Part shown: in pieces, positions 17,571 through 26,339 of the stretch | Numbering within the stretch: the stretch's first letter is position 1 | Layout: the number at the start of each line of letters is the position of its first letter | Source: an uncultured Blautia sp. | GTDB taxonomy: Bacteria > Bacillota > Clostridia > Lachnospirales > Lachnospiraceae | Direction of reading: 5' to 3' | DNA length: 64,000 bases | Assembly (NCBI RefSeq): GCF_934371575.1 | Contig: NZ_CAKRNY010000002.1 | Location: forward strand, 76,572-140,571 | The notes under the pieces: model-generated | What the model was told of the DNA's origin: nothing | Seen by the model: only the letters and a program-made list of their open reading frames with translations | The model's database searches: none | Translations under genes and position numbers: made by a program

Positions 17571-19160
17571 CTATTGATATACGGAAGGTGTAACAAATTC
17601 CACAGAAATTCCACTCTTTCTAACACCTTCAATCAACTTTTTATAATATTTATTTCTCTTTTCTGCACGCTCCGCACTTACTGGGCGGCGCATATTCTCA
17701 TCATAATAATTTTTATTAATGTCTGATGAAAAACCATCAAATCCTGCTAACATAATATTTTTCACGCCACAGGACTGCATTAACTTCAGGGCAACAACAG
17801 AAGAGGAATCATGCGTACTCCTGTCCTCATCTATATCGATCCAGTTACTATAATTCAAAATTTTAACGTTGCCTCTTCCGCCCTTGGTCACACTGGAGGG
17901 AACAATGAGATTCATCCCTTCAGCAACCGCTGCTGTATAAACCTCCTGCCGCGTAGTCAAAAGGTAATCATTAATATCAAGCGGCGTATTTAAGCCAATT
18001 GTAATTACATTTTCCTTTTCTGAAATTTCTTTTATTTTATCTGCTGCTGCCGTAATGCTTTTTCCTGGAGCAATAAGAAGAATTCTTTTTTTATAAAATA
18101 TCTTTTTCAGTTCTTCAACTACGTCAGCATCTTCTACAGCCTTACTCTCATTGTACTTTCTATATAATTCTTCGGCATAATTCTTATCAAAAGAAATTTT
18201 CTTTTCTGGGGCAATCATTCCCAGTAATTCACTAACCTGATCAATTGGAAGCATGTGTCTATCATAAAAATGGCTTGCATAACTTGGCGTACATTGATTT
18301 ATTGCAGATAAATAATATTCTGGTGCATATCCCCAATAGAATTCAGAATGCAGCTGGTTAATAACTTTATCAATTACTTCTAACAATGGTGAAATCTTAT
18401 AATTTTTACCATAATACAGATTTAAATGCTCAAGAAGCAATTCCGTATTAAGATTGCCAGCTCCCTTTCCCATACCCATAATCGAGCAGTCTAACATCAA
18501 ATCACGATTTGTCGGAAACTGCAATAATGCAATCGCATTTGAATAGGACATTTGAAGATTATTGTGTGAATGAAAACCAATAGGCATAGTTGAAATCAAA
18601 TTATGATCAACTAAATTTAGCATACGGCTCATATCATTTGGACGCATCTCACCAAAGCTATCAACAATATAAAAACCGGATGCATCTGGAAGTTCCGCGT
18701 TTACAAGTGATATCAGATTTAACAACTCGATATCACTATAACGTAATGTGATCATTGGCTGGATATAAAATTGATAGCCTTTATCTATGATTTGTCTTCC
18801 TAACGCAATAATATCTTTGCAATTTTTTTTATGAAAAGCTACACGAATACCATCAATTCCATTGGAAGTTCTTTGACCAAGTTTTGAAACATCAAATTTA
18901 CCATAATCCATCATAACCACATAGGATACACCTGGTTTCTTGTGTTTTAAAATACACTGAGGAATCACCTGCTCATTTATATACTGGGTACGTCCCGACT
19001 GGCTGCCTCGCTTTTCATCTATGTAGCCTAATTCTATTACATCAACACCAGCATTTTCCTGGGCATTTAAAATTTTCTCCATATATGCCTGACCAAAATT
19101 AAAATCATTTACACAGCCACCATCGCGTAAAGTAACGTCCAATACTTTTAAATTATTCAT
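17571..19160 (-). CDS. DRE-TIM aldolase fused to a DUF115-like domain
   Basis: A 529-residue two-part enzyme. Residues 1-290 form an HMG-CoA-lyase-like (DRE-TIM) aldolase: 'LDVTLRDGGCVNDFNFG' carries the metal-binding Asp and Arg, and 'GFHSHNNLQMSY' the His-x-His. Residues about 345-529 resemble the DUF115/MptE-like Rossmann domain ('LLIAPGKSI', 'IMLAGFDGF'). In place of the usual NeuB or KdsA synthase, this aldolase sits between a CMP-sugar synthetase and a KdsC-like phosphatase. It may therefore build the 2-keto acid sugar by aldol addition of pyruvate or a relative. The role of the second domain is unknown; it might be a nucleotide- or sugar-handling partner. The catalytic call is firm for the fold, not for the substrate. 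Confidence 0.75.
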   Translation of the reverse strand: MNNLKVLDVTLRDGGCVNDFNFGQAYMEKILNAQENAGVDVIELGYIDEKRGSQSGRTQYINEQVIPQCILKHKKPGVSYVVMMDYGKFDVSKLGQRTSNGIDGIRVAFHKKNCKDIIALGRQIIDKGYQFYIQPMITLRYSDIELLNLISLVNAELPDASGFYIVDSFGEMRPNDMSRMLNLVDHNLISTMPIGFHSHNNLQMSYSNAIALLQFPTNRDLMLDCSIMGMGKGAGNLNTELLLEHLNLYYGKNYKISPLLEVIDKVINQLHSEFYWGYAPEYYLSAINQCTPSYASHFYDRHMLPIDQVSELLGMIAPEKKISFDKNYAEELYRKYNESKAVEDADVVEELKKIFYKKRILLIAPGKSITAAADKIKEISEKENVITIGLNTPLDINDYLLTTRQEVYTAAVAEGMNLIVPSSVTKGGRGNVKILNYSNWIDIDEDRSTHDSSSVVALKLMQSCGVKNIMLAGFDGFSSDINKNYYDENMRRPVSAERAEKRNKYYKKLIEGVRKSGISVEFVTPSVYQ

Positions 19161-19178
19161 TATATGCCTTTCTTTGCA

Positions 19179-19823
19179 TTACAATTCTAAATTGATCAAT
19201 GCTTGTGCCAGATTAAAATCATCACCTGTATCAATGTCAACCGCTTCCTTAAATGAAACTTCTTTTATAAAAGGATTCTTTCCAATTCTTCGCCTGTATT
19301 TTTCAAATACACCCTTTTTAAATACATAAACGCCGGATGTTTCCTGAAAAATTGGTTCCAGGTCCTGGGTACGCGGCAGATTGCCTGCATCAAAATTAAG
19401 CGGCTCCCCATTCTTCCATAAGAAATCCTGCAGTTTTATGGCACAAAAGGCTGAGTCATATTCCCCTGATTTTACAACTTCAATACACTGCCGCATAGTT
19501 TCTACAGTAATAAAAGGTGCCGTAGCATGGGCGTACACATAAATATCTGCATCCATCACTTCCATAAATGCCTCAAATATCTGTGTAAAATTTGAGGTTG
19601 GCAAATCCAGGCTGGCAGATCTTTTAATAAAATGTACTCCCTCAGGCAAATATGGTACAACCGCCTCATCGCTGCAAAAAACATTAATACTGTCACATAA
19701 CCCAGTTTTCTTTAAGCTGTCCAGTTCATACTGAAGCAACGGTTTATTTCCCAGCAGTCTTGTATTTTTTCCCGGGCATCTTTCATTTTTCAGTTTTATA
19801 GGCATAATTGCTACGATTTTCAT
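19179..19823 (-). CDS. CMP-sugar synthetase (acylneuraminate cytidylyltransferase family)
   Basis: A 214-residue cytidylyltransferase of the NeuA/KdsB type, which activates a 2-keto-3-deoxy sugar acid as CMP-sugar. 'VAIMPIKLKNERCPGKNTR' is the CTP-binding loop, and 'YVYAHATAPFI' and 'AVDIDTGDDF' are the metal and sugar sites. The start is the ATG at 19823 with AGGG six bases before; a longer frame would overlap the upstream gene by 44 bases. The substrate is presumably the product of the neighbouring aldolase and phosphatase. The user is probably the GT-B enzyme encoded just upstream. Confidence 0.88.
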   Translation of the reverse strand: MKIVAIMPIKLKNERCPGKNTRLLGNKPLLQYELDSLKKTGLCDSINVFCSDEAVVPYLPEGVHFIKRSASLDLPTSNFTQIFEAFMEVMDADIYVYAHATAPFITVETMRQCIEVVKSGEYDSAFCAIKLQDFLWKNGEPLNFDAGNLPRTQDLEPIFQETSGVYVFKKGVFEKYRRRIGKNPFIKEVSFKEAVDIDTGDDFNLAQALINLEL

Positions 19824-19860
19824 TCTATCCCTCGTTTCTTTTTGACCAGCATCTGTTTTA

Positions 19861-21621
19861 TTATTTTCTTCCAAATATACTCCGTTTCTTTTTTCGTTCT
19901 TCAATTTCTGCCTGAATATAGTTCATACCCTTATCTAATCTTTCCAGCATTCCCTTCACATCACCGGCTTCTTCAGAAATTCTTTTCGCTTCTTCAGACA
20001 TTTTTTTCGCATCTTCAGACATTTTTTTAATTTCAGAATCTCTAAATGTAATTCCATCCATTAAAGATCTGCTATATGCCTGCTCTTTTGTCAAAAGTTC
20101 GTCCAATTCCTTAATTCTGCCATCCCGAAAGCCAATTCCATCCAAAAGGGATTTACTATACTCCTGCTCTTTTTTCAAAAGCTCATTTGTCTTTATAAGC
20201 TCCTCATATTCCTCTTGGCATTTCTTTACAAGCGAATTTATATATGCTTCTTTATCTTTAAGCAGATTATTGGTGCGCTCTTCCCTTATTTGATTTGAAA
20301 CCTCTTCTCCAAAGCCGTTTTCTATATTAAAGTTAATATACTCTTTTACGTTGATCTCTCCTGTTTCCATTTTACCCTCACGAATAGCTATGATCATATT
20401 TAACCGTTCAGCTGAATTTAATTTCAAAATTTTTTTGCTTATATTTAATATTGATAAATAATAATTTAAATGATATAAGTAAATTCTTTTCTCACTTTTC
20501 TCTTTTAGCCTGAATCTTATATATTCAACATTATTAAGCAGTTCAAAAGGAATTAGAAGATTAAATACCACAAAATCCAGAATTCTATCCTCAGGCATAT
20601 GATCTGTCAGCCCCTCATCCAAATGGTTTGAAATCCATCCATACTGGGACCATTTCTCTTCGTATACAGATTTGCCAAAAAGCATAGCTTCAAATGCAAC
20701 ATTCGAGCATACACATGCAATTCTTTTACAGTTAAGTATAAAATCAATTAACCTGCCTGTATCTTCCTGACCTTTTCTTAAGTTTGCATGCATAGGATCA
20801 CCTGGATGATACCTTACTCCAATTTCATTCTCAGGAAATATTTTTTGTACCTTCGAATATAATTCAACAGCCGAAATACTATTCCTTGCAGTTCCGGCTG
20901 TTGCATTACTATACCCAAAAGCAAGACCAATTTCATGTTCTGGCTCTGGGTACTCATCTGTTGCATAATGTAAATGTTCCTTTTCCAAAAAAAGCGCTAA
21001 TAGTTCTCTTTTTGAAAATACTGGAATGGTTTCATCCCACTCTTCATTAAATTTCTCCAGGCGCTGAGCGAAGTCACTGTCACCGCAAATTCCTTTTCGA
21101 TCAAAATATGATGTATTTCTGTAAAAATCATATCTCATAGGTCCCCATTCATAATGGAACACCGGAATTTTCAACTCGTCAGCTACGCCATCAATAAACT
21201 TATATGACTGAAACACAATAAAAGCTTCTATTTCTTCTGTATATTGTTTCTTTATTTCTTCGATCGCCTTTTTTAGAAACAGTTCCATTTCTGGCCATGG
21301 TGTTGTCAGACATGACAAATATGCATCTGTTTGGGATGCATATTTGTTAATATAATCATTTTCAATTTTTTCAGGCAATTTTACCTGGGTTATTTTATTC
21401 AAATCATCCCGTTCCGGTTTATCATATCCAAATTTAAAGCATACTTCATCTCTTTCAAAAAATTCAAAACCTTCCGGATGCTTTCCGAAACTTTCGAAAT
21501 ACCGTTCCTGTGATATAACTGGCCATGCAAAACGTTTGGCAAAAGATACACCCTTATAAAAGCTCCATAGACAAGACATACTATTTACAGGATCTAACGA
21601 AAAAGCAACTGGTATTATCAT
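19861..21621 (-). CDS. GT-B capsule-type glycosyltransferase with C-terminal coiled coil
   Basis: A 586-residue protein whose first 430 residues look like KpsC/KpsS or Kdo-transferase GT-B enzymes. 'VRYHPGDPMHANL' (about 269-281) and 'CVCSNVAFEAMLFGKSVY' (about 303-320) are the signature stretches of that group. Residues about 445-575 are heptad-rich with repeats such as 'KEQxYSxSLxDGIxFRD', a long coiled coil, and the protein ends in a basic tail. It lies four bases after wzt and directly before the CMP-sugar synthetase. By analogy with chain-terminating enzymes that use a coiled coil as a length ruler (WbdD, WbbB), it could cap the glycan with the CMP-linked sugar. That is inference. A plain structural or regulatory role is possible. 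Confidence 0.65.
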   Translation of the reverse strand: MIIPVAFSLDPVNSMSCLWSFYKGVSFAKRFAWPVISQERYFESFGKHPEGFEFFERDEVCFKFGYDKPERDDLNKITQVKLPEKIENDYINKYASQTDAYLSCLTTPWPEMELFLKKAIEEIKKQYTEEIEAFIVFQSYKFIDGVADELKIPVFHYEWGPMRYDFYRNTSYFDRKGICGDSDFAQRLEKFNEEWDETIPVFSKRELLALFLEKEHLHYATDEYPEPEHEIGLAFGYSNATAGTARNSISAVELYSKVQKIFPENEIGVRYHPGDPMHANLRKGQEDTGRLIDFILNCKRIACVCSNVAFEAMLFGKSVYEEKWSQYGWISNHLDEGLTDHMPEDRILDFVVFNLLIPFELLNNVEYIRFRLKEKSEKRIYLYHLNYYLSILNISKKILKLNSAERLNMIIAIREGKMETGEINVKEYINFNIENGFGEEVSNQIREERTNNLLKDKEAYINSLVKKCQEEYEELIKTNELLKKEQEYSKSLLDGIGFRDGRIKELDELLTKEQAYSRSLMDGITFRDSEIKKMSEDAKKMSEEAKRISEEAGDVKGMLERLDKGMNYIQAEIEERKKKRSIFGRK

Positions 21622-21625
21622 ATAC

Positions 21626-22876
21626 TCACTCCAAATTCCATCTATGCTCTAAGCATGTCACACCGCTTCCAGGCTCATTTACAGATACATCAAAAGATAC
21701 TGCATTATCATAATAATCAATGGTATTTCCCACCTGGTCTTCTATTGTAACATCAACCAAGAACACACCTTTCATCAGGGAGATTTTAGGAAAAGTAATT
21801 GTTACCTTTCCATTCTGGTTCAATTCCTTATAATCAAGCCCTTCTGATCTGGTGTTTATACCATAACATCTGACGCCATCATTTCTTAAAATACATAATC
21901 CAAAATATGCTTTTGGGACTTTTTTATTTACCTTATATTCAATCTCAAATTGAATTGTATCGCCCTTTAAGAAATAGTGTTCTTCTTTTCCCGACTCGCT
22001 CTGACATTTTACTGAGATAATGCGCGCTTCACCAGTTCCTCTTCGTTTAATATCATCTACGATCTGTGGTTCTTCATGCACTTCTTCCGTAACGTTTTCT
22101 TTCTTTTCTTTTTTCTCTTTTTCTTCTATTTTTTTTCTTTCCTCGTTCATAAATTCCAGATATGCTTTATGAACCTTTCTGGCATTTCCTTCCATTCGGA
22201 TTTCACCATCCTGAAGCCAAATGGATCTTGTACATATCCTCTCAATCTGATCGGGAGAATGTGATACTAGAACAATCGTAGTACCTTTTGCTCGAATTTC
22301 CATAAGTTTATTAAAGCATTTTGTCTGGAAATTTACATCACCAACCGCCAGAATCTCGTCGATCAGCAGAATATCCGCATTTACATTGATTGCTACAGAA
22401 AATGCCAATCTCATATACATTCCAGATGAATAGGTTCTAACCGGGTTATCAATAAACTCTTCCAGTTCTGAAAACTCAATAATTTCATCTAGTCTTTTAT
22501 CAATTTCTTTTTTGGACAGACCAAATATGGAAGCATTTATATAAATATTTTCTCTTCCACTCATATCTGGGTGAAATCCTGCTCCAAGTTCCAATAAGCT
22601 GGATACTCTTCCGGCTAACTCCACGCTGCCGCCATCTGGATACAATATTCCCGCTAATAATTTTAGGGTTGTACTTTTTCCGCATCCATTGTGACCGATC
22701 AAACCTACAGCCTCGCCTTTTTTGATATCAAAAGAAATTCCTTTTAATACCCACCGCTCTTCATAATAATTACGGTTTTTAAACATAATCTTTTCCTGAA
22801 GAGAACGGCCCTTATCATAATAAACCTTAAACTTCTTTTTTAAATCACATACTTCTATCGCATTTTCTGGTTTCAT
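21626..22876 (-). CDS. wzt: ABC glycan exporter ATPase Wzt with C-terminal carbohydrate-binding domain
   Basis: A 416-residue ATP-binding subunit of the O-antigen/teichoic-acid exporter. Walker A is 'GHNGCGKST' (61-69), the signature is 'YSSGMYMRL', Walker B is 'ILLIDEILAVGD' and the switch is 'LVSHS'. Residues about 275-416 form a Wzt_C-like beta-sandwich after a Lys/Glu-rich linker; in known systems this domain binds the chain-terminating sugar before export. The ATG at 22876 directly follows the wzm stop, with GAGGAG supplied by the wzm end. A longer frame back to 22963 only overlaps wzm. The extra domain argues for export of a capped polymer, and the next gene may encode the cap enzyme. 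Confidence 0.93.
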   Translation of the reverse strand: MKPENAIEVCDLKKKFKVYYDKGRSLQEKIMFKNRNYYEERWVLKGISFDIKKGEAVGLIGHNGCGKSTTLKLLAGILYPDGGSVELAGRVSSLLELGAGFHPDMSGRENIYINASIFGLSKKEIDKRLDEIIEFSELEEFIDNPVRTYSSGMYMRLAFSVAINVNADILLIDEILAVGDVNFQTKCFNKLMEIRAKGTTIVLVSHSPDQIERICTRSIWLQDGEIRMEGNARKVHKAYLEFMNEERKKIEEKEKKEKKENVTEEVHEEPQIVDDIKRRGTGEARIISVKCQSESGKEEHYFLKGDTIQFEIEYKVNKKVPKAYFGLCILRNDGVRCYGINTRSEGLDYKELNQNGKVTITFPKISLMKGVFLVDVTIEDQVGNTIDYYDNAVSFDVSVNEPGSGVTCLEHRWNLE

Positions 22877-22877
22877 C

Positions 22878-23654
22878 CTATAACTCCTCTGCAAAATGTC
22901 TCTGCAAATGTTCAAAAGAAACAAGCCCAATAGCCAACAGCAGAATTCCCATAAATACTGCAATTACCAGTGTTCCCATTTCCGGCACCTTACTACTGTA
23001 TAAAATATCTCTATATGCAACAATAATTGATGTCATTGGATTTATGTAACAAATTCCTCTATATGCCTCTGGAACATTCTCAATTGGATACAAAATTGGT
23101 GTTAAATACATCCATGCCATTGAAATAATGCTTAAAATATACTCCAAGTCTCTAAGATAAACGGTTAATGCAGAAACCACAAAAGTAATTCCAAGACATA
23201 ATATAAACTGTACCAGCATAATAACAGGCAAACATGCAAGCGCTTTAAAATTAAACTTAATTCCGCTAAAAATCAGTACAATAAATATAACTACAAAGCT
23301 TAACAACATATTTACAAACTGGCTTATAGTAAAAGATATTGGCAATATCTGCCTTGGAAAATAAATCTTTTTTACCATTTCCTGCTGGGCAAATATAACC
23401 GTAGTACCAGTTGACAGACAAGTAGAAAAGAACAGCCATGGGACCAGTGCCACAAACAGGAACAGATAGAAGCGCTCTACACCACTTGGCATAATAACCG
23501 AAAATACAAAAGTATACACGGCCAGCTGCAGTAATGGATTGATCATTGTCCATAAAAATCCCATGACCGAGCCCTTATACCTTCCTTTTAAATCTCTTTT
23601 TACCAAGCTTATTATCATTTCACGATAGTGCCATAGTTCTTTGATCAACTTCAT
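22878..23654 (-). CDS. wzm: ABC glycan exporter permease Wzm
   Basis: A 258-residue ABC-2 type permease with six hydrophobic helices. The N-terminal 'IISLVKRDLKGRYKGSVMGF' is the conserved interfacial helix of polysaccharide exporters (Wzm, RgpC, TagG). Its stop is followed one base later by wzt. GGAGG lies 13 bases before the ATG, a longer spacing than usual. It moves the undecaprenyl-diphosphate-linked glycan across the membrane together with Wzt. Confidence 0.93.
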   Translation of the reverse strand: MKLIKELWHYREMIISLVKRDLKGRYKGSVMGFLWTMINPLLQLAVYTFVFSVIMPSGVERFYLFLFVALVPWLFFSTCLSTGTTVIFAQQEMVKKIYFPRQILPISFTISQFVNMLLSFVVIFIVLIFSGIKFNFKALACLPVIMLVQFILCLGITFVVSALTVYLRDLEYILSIISMAWMYLTPILYPIENVPEAYRGICYINPMTSIIVAYRDILYSSKVPEMGTLVIAVFMGILLLAIGLVSFEHLQRHFAEEL

Positions 23655-23678
23655 TATTGTTGTTATATCCTCCGTTAA

Positions 23679-26339
23679 TTAATTGCGTTTCCATATTTTA
23701 TAGACCACGTTCATGATTTGCTGTTTAAATGGCATACGCATATGAATTATTTTAATCATGAGCTGATATGTCAAAGTTGTTTTTAAAATTCTTAATTCTT
23801 CAGCATCCCGCATATACTGCTGATTCTGTTCATCACTTATCACATTATCAGTTGTTGATTTCGTCTGCAATCCGTTTCTATAATAGTACATATTATATAT
23901 TTTTTGCTTGTCATATTCTCGGCTCATAAGACGCTCTGGCTTATTTTCCTGACATATTTTATATAAAGTACTATAATCTGCATTCATCTGTGTAAGAGTT
24001 TTCAATTCGATTTTGCACACACGGGCTTTCATTTCTTCCAGTGTCTGTATATCCTTTAATATATCGTTGGTAATTCTAATAAAATCATCCACAATATGAT
24101 CAAGACTTACCGTCCATCCAGCATTTAGTGCTCTCTGTCGTTCCCCTAAAGCACCAATATCAGAAACAATTACCGGAATGCCATTAATAATTGACTCTGA
24201 CATTGTATATGAATATGTCTCCGGCCAAATTGATAAAATGCCAATCACATCTATTTCATGCATTTTAAGCAGTGTTGGCAAATCTTTCTGATTGTAAGTT
24301 CCAAGAGAAACATAATTATCCTGTTTCAGATTTTCCAGTTTCTCATCTCCAATTGTTCCAAAAGAATACCATTGAACATCTTTTGAACCTTTTTTCACAA
24401 TATCATAAACGACACTGCTGCCTTTAGACACATCAAGGCCACCAATAAATGCAACTCTGAGTTTTTTCTTTCTCTGCTTGCGGTTTCCCTTGATTTCTAC
24501 TGGTTCTGTCTGTCCTGTATATAACTGGTTCTCAGCAGCTATAACAATTTGCGCTTTTAGTTTCTCTTTTTCACATAATTTGTCTGGTACACAGGCAATA
24601 AATCTTGCAACAACACCTCTGGTATAGTCAATCAGAGAGAGTGTCAACGGAATATAATACTTTTTCTCTGAAGTATCTACCTCTAATAAAAGCCGTTCAT
24701 TCTCAGGGTCCATTTTATATGCATTGATCCAGCCATCAACAATCATCTGTCCTGATGATATCTTCGTGGATTCAATACCGAAAATAAATTCTTCCCTTGT
24801 AAGTTTTTCAGCATTATAATGGGTAACTTCTCCCAACTGTCTGTTAACGCCATGTTCGATCACTACGTATTTATCCGCAAACTGTGGATATACCTGACCA
24901 TAAATCTGTTTTGCACTTTCTGATGGAAAAATGATTTTATCACAAATTTCAAAGATTTTAACTGTCTTTTTCTGCCATGCACTAAGATAATCTACGGTGT
25001 CAATTGTTCCTATTGTCTTTCTCAGACAAGTAATACATTCCTGATCAGCTTTACATTTTGTGCAGTATTTTCCTTCACCATTCAATAATTTTATGGTTGG
25101 ACATATATAATAAAAATCATGTGCAGTCAAAATGATCGGAATATTTTTCTCTTTCGCCAGTGAGAAGATATCTAATGAAGTATCAATCACATGATGAACA
25201 TGTATTAATTGAATATCAAAAGCTTCAATAATATCATTTAAAGCTTTTCTTATTTTCCGGTCTTTTTCAGGAAGAAATGGAACGGCATCTCCTACCCAGA
25301 ATTCGAAATGATGAACCTGTTCATCCACGTAAATAGTCAGTGTAATATATTCGCCATTGCGGGCAACTACATATATGTTATATTCACCCAACATTCCATT
25401 TTTCAGGTCCCTCACGTGGAATTGAGTTCCGCCTATACTGTCATTTTTTCCCACACTAAAATCAGAATGCAGATAGTATAATAAATTTTTCTTTCCGTTT
25501 TCCAGTCCGAAATATAAACCTACATTCTTTCCAATATGTGCATTCGGATTTGTTGCGCAATGAACTGCATTCCTGTGCATTTGGACGGGATATCTTTTGT
25601 GCAGTATTTTGTCATGTTCTCTGATATATTGTTCTTTTTCTTTTGATACAAATGATTTTGTTCCGCTATGGTATATATATGTATCATCACACATTACATG
25701 AATATAGCCCATCTGCTCTGCACGATTGCAGAAATCATTCTCTTCCCCATAGCCTCGCTGAAATGTTTCCGAATCAAAACCGCCAATGCATTTTATTACT
25801 TCACGTTTAACAAACATACAAAAGCCGATAGCAACTGTAATCTGTGGATACTCATGAAAACTGCACCGTTCAACAATTTCAGCTGCCTTGTTTATGCTCA
25901 TATTTTCAGGTAATGTATTTTCTTCACAAAAATTTGGAACAGAACATAGGGTAGCATTATTAGAAACTGGAGTTACCGTTCCAATCTCAGATGAACTATA
26001 GGCACATCTTACAATCTTTGGAAGCCAATTTGATGTTAATACGGTATCTGAATTTAACAGGACTACATCTCTGTCTTCAGACTGGGACATACCTAAATTA
26101 ATATTCGCTGAAAATCCCTTATTTATACTATTATGGATTACTTTTAACCATGGATAATCTAAACCATCCAGAAAAATTTTAACATTTGGATCAGGACTGT
26201 TATCGTTAATAATAACTACCCTGTTTAACTCCAGATCGGTATACTTTTTCAAACTATCCAGGCATATCTTCAAATCTTCTAAAGCATTATATACCGGTAT
26301 GATAATATCTACAGGTTTCATCAGGTTGTCATTGCTCAT
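23679..26339 (-). CDS. Two-domain GT2-GT4 glycosyltransferase
   Basis: A protein of about 886 residues with two catalytic modules. The N-terminal half is a GT2 domain ('DIIIPVYNALEDLKICLDSL', 'VVLLNSDTVL', 'GYGEENDFCNRAEQMG'). The C-terminal half is GT4-like ('VAFIGGLDVSKGSSVVYDIV', and the late 'INGIPVIVSDIGALGERQ' nucleotide-sugar site). A short Cys-rich stretch lies between ('CTKCKADQECITC'). The ATG at 26339 has GGAGG five bases upstream; the ATG at 26351 is an alternative with a weaker GGAGA. It overlaps the end of the previous GT4 gene. Such fusions usually make the repeating disaccharide of ABC-exported polymers. Confidence 0.9.
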   Translation of the reverse strand: MSNDNLMKPVDIIIPVYNALEDLKICLDSLKKYTDLELNRVVIINDNSPDPNVKIFLDGLDYPWLKVIHNSINKGFSANINLGMSQSEDRDVVLLNSDTVLTSNWLPKIVRCAYSSSEIGTVTPVSNNATLCSVPNFCEENTLPENMSINKAAEIVERCSFHEYPQITVAIGFCMFVKREVIKCIGGFDSETFQRGYGEENDFCNRAEQMGYIHVMCDDTYIYHSGTKSFVSKEKEQYIREHDKILHKRYPVQMHRNAVHCATNPNAHIGKNVGLYFGLENGKKNLLYYLHSDFSVGKNDSIGGTQFHVRDLKNGMLGEYNIYVVARNGEYITLTIYVDEQVHHFEFWVGDAVPFLPEKDRKIRKALNDIIEAFDIQLIHVHHVIDTSLDIFSLAKEKNIPIILTAHDFYYICPTIKLLNGEGKYCTKCKADQECITCLRKTIGTIDTVDYLSAWQKKTVKIFEICDKIIFPSESAKQIYGQVYPQFADKYVVIEHGVNRQLGEVTHYNAEKLTREEFIFGIESTKISSGQMIVDGWINAYKMDPENERLLLEVDTSEKKYYIPLTLSLIDYTRGVVARFIACVPDKLCEKEKLKAQIVIAAENQLYTGQTEPVEIKGNRKQRKKKLRVAFIGGLDVSKGSSVVYDIVKKGSKDVQWYSFGTIGDEKLENLKQDNYVSLGTYNQKDLPTLLKMHEIDVIGILSIWPETYSYTMSESIINGIPVIVSDIGALGERQRALNAGWTVSLDHIVDDFIRITNDILKDIQTLEEMKARVCKIELKTLTQMNADYSTLYKICQENKPERLMSREYDKQKIYNMYYYRNGLQTKSTTDNVISDEQNQQYMRDAEELRILKTTLTYQLMIKIIHMRMPFKQQIMNVVYKIWKRN

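Noticed and set aside
19824..19904. Longer N-terminus for the CMP-sugar synthetase
   Set aside because: The extra 27 residues overlap the upstream gene and precede the universal CTP-binding start; a ribosome site fits the ATG at 19823.
22877..22963. Longer N-terminus for Wzt
   Set aside because: It only reads through the end of wzm in another frame; the ATG after the wzm stop has a proper ribosome site.
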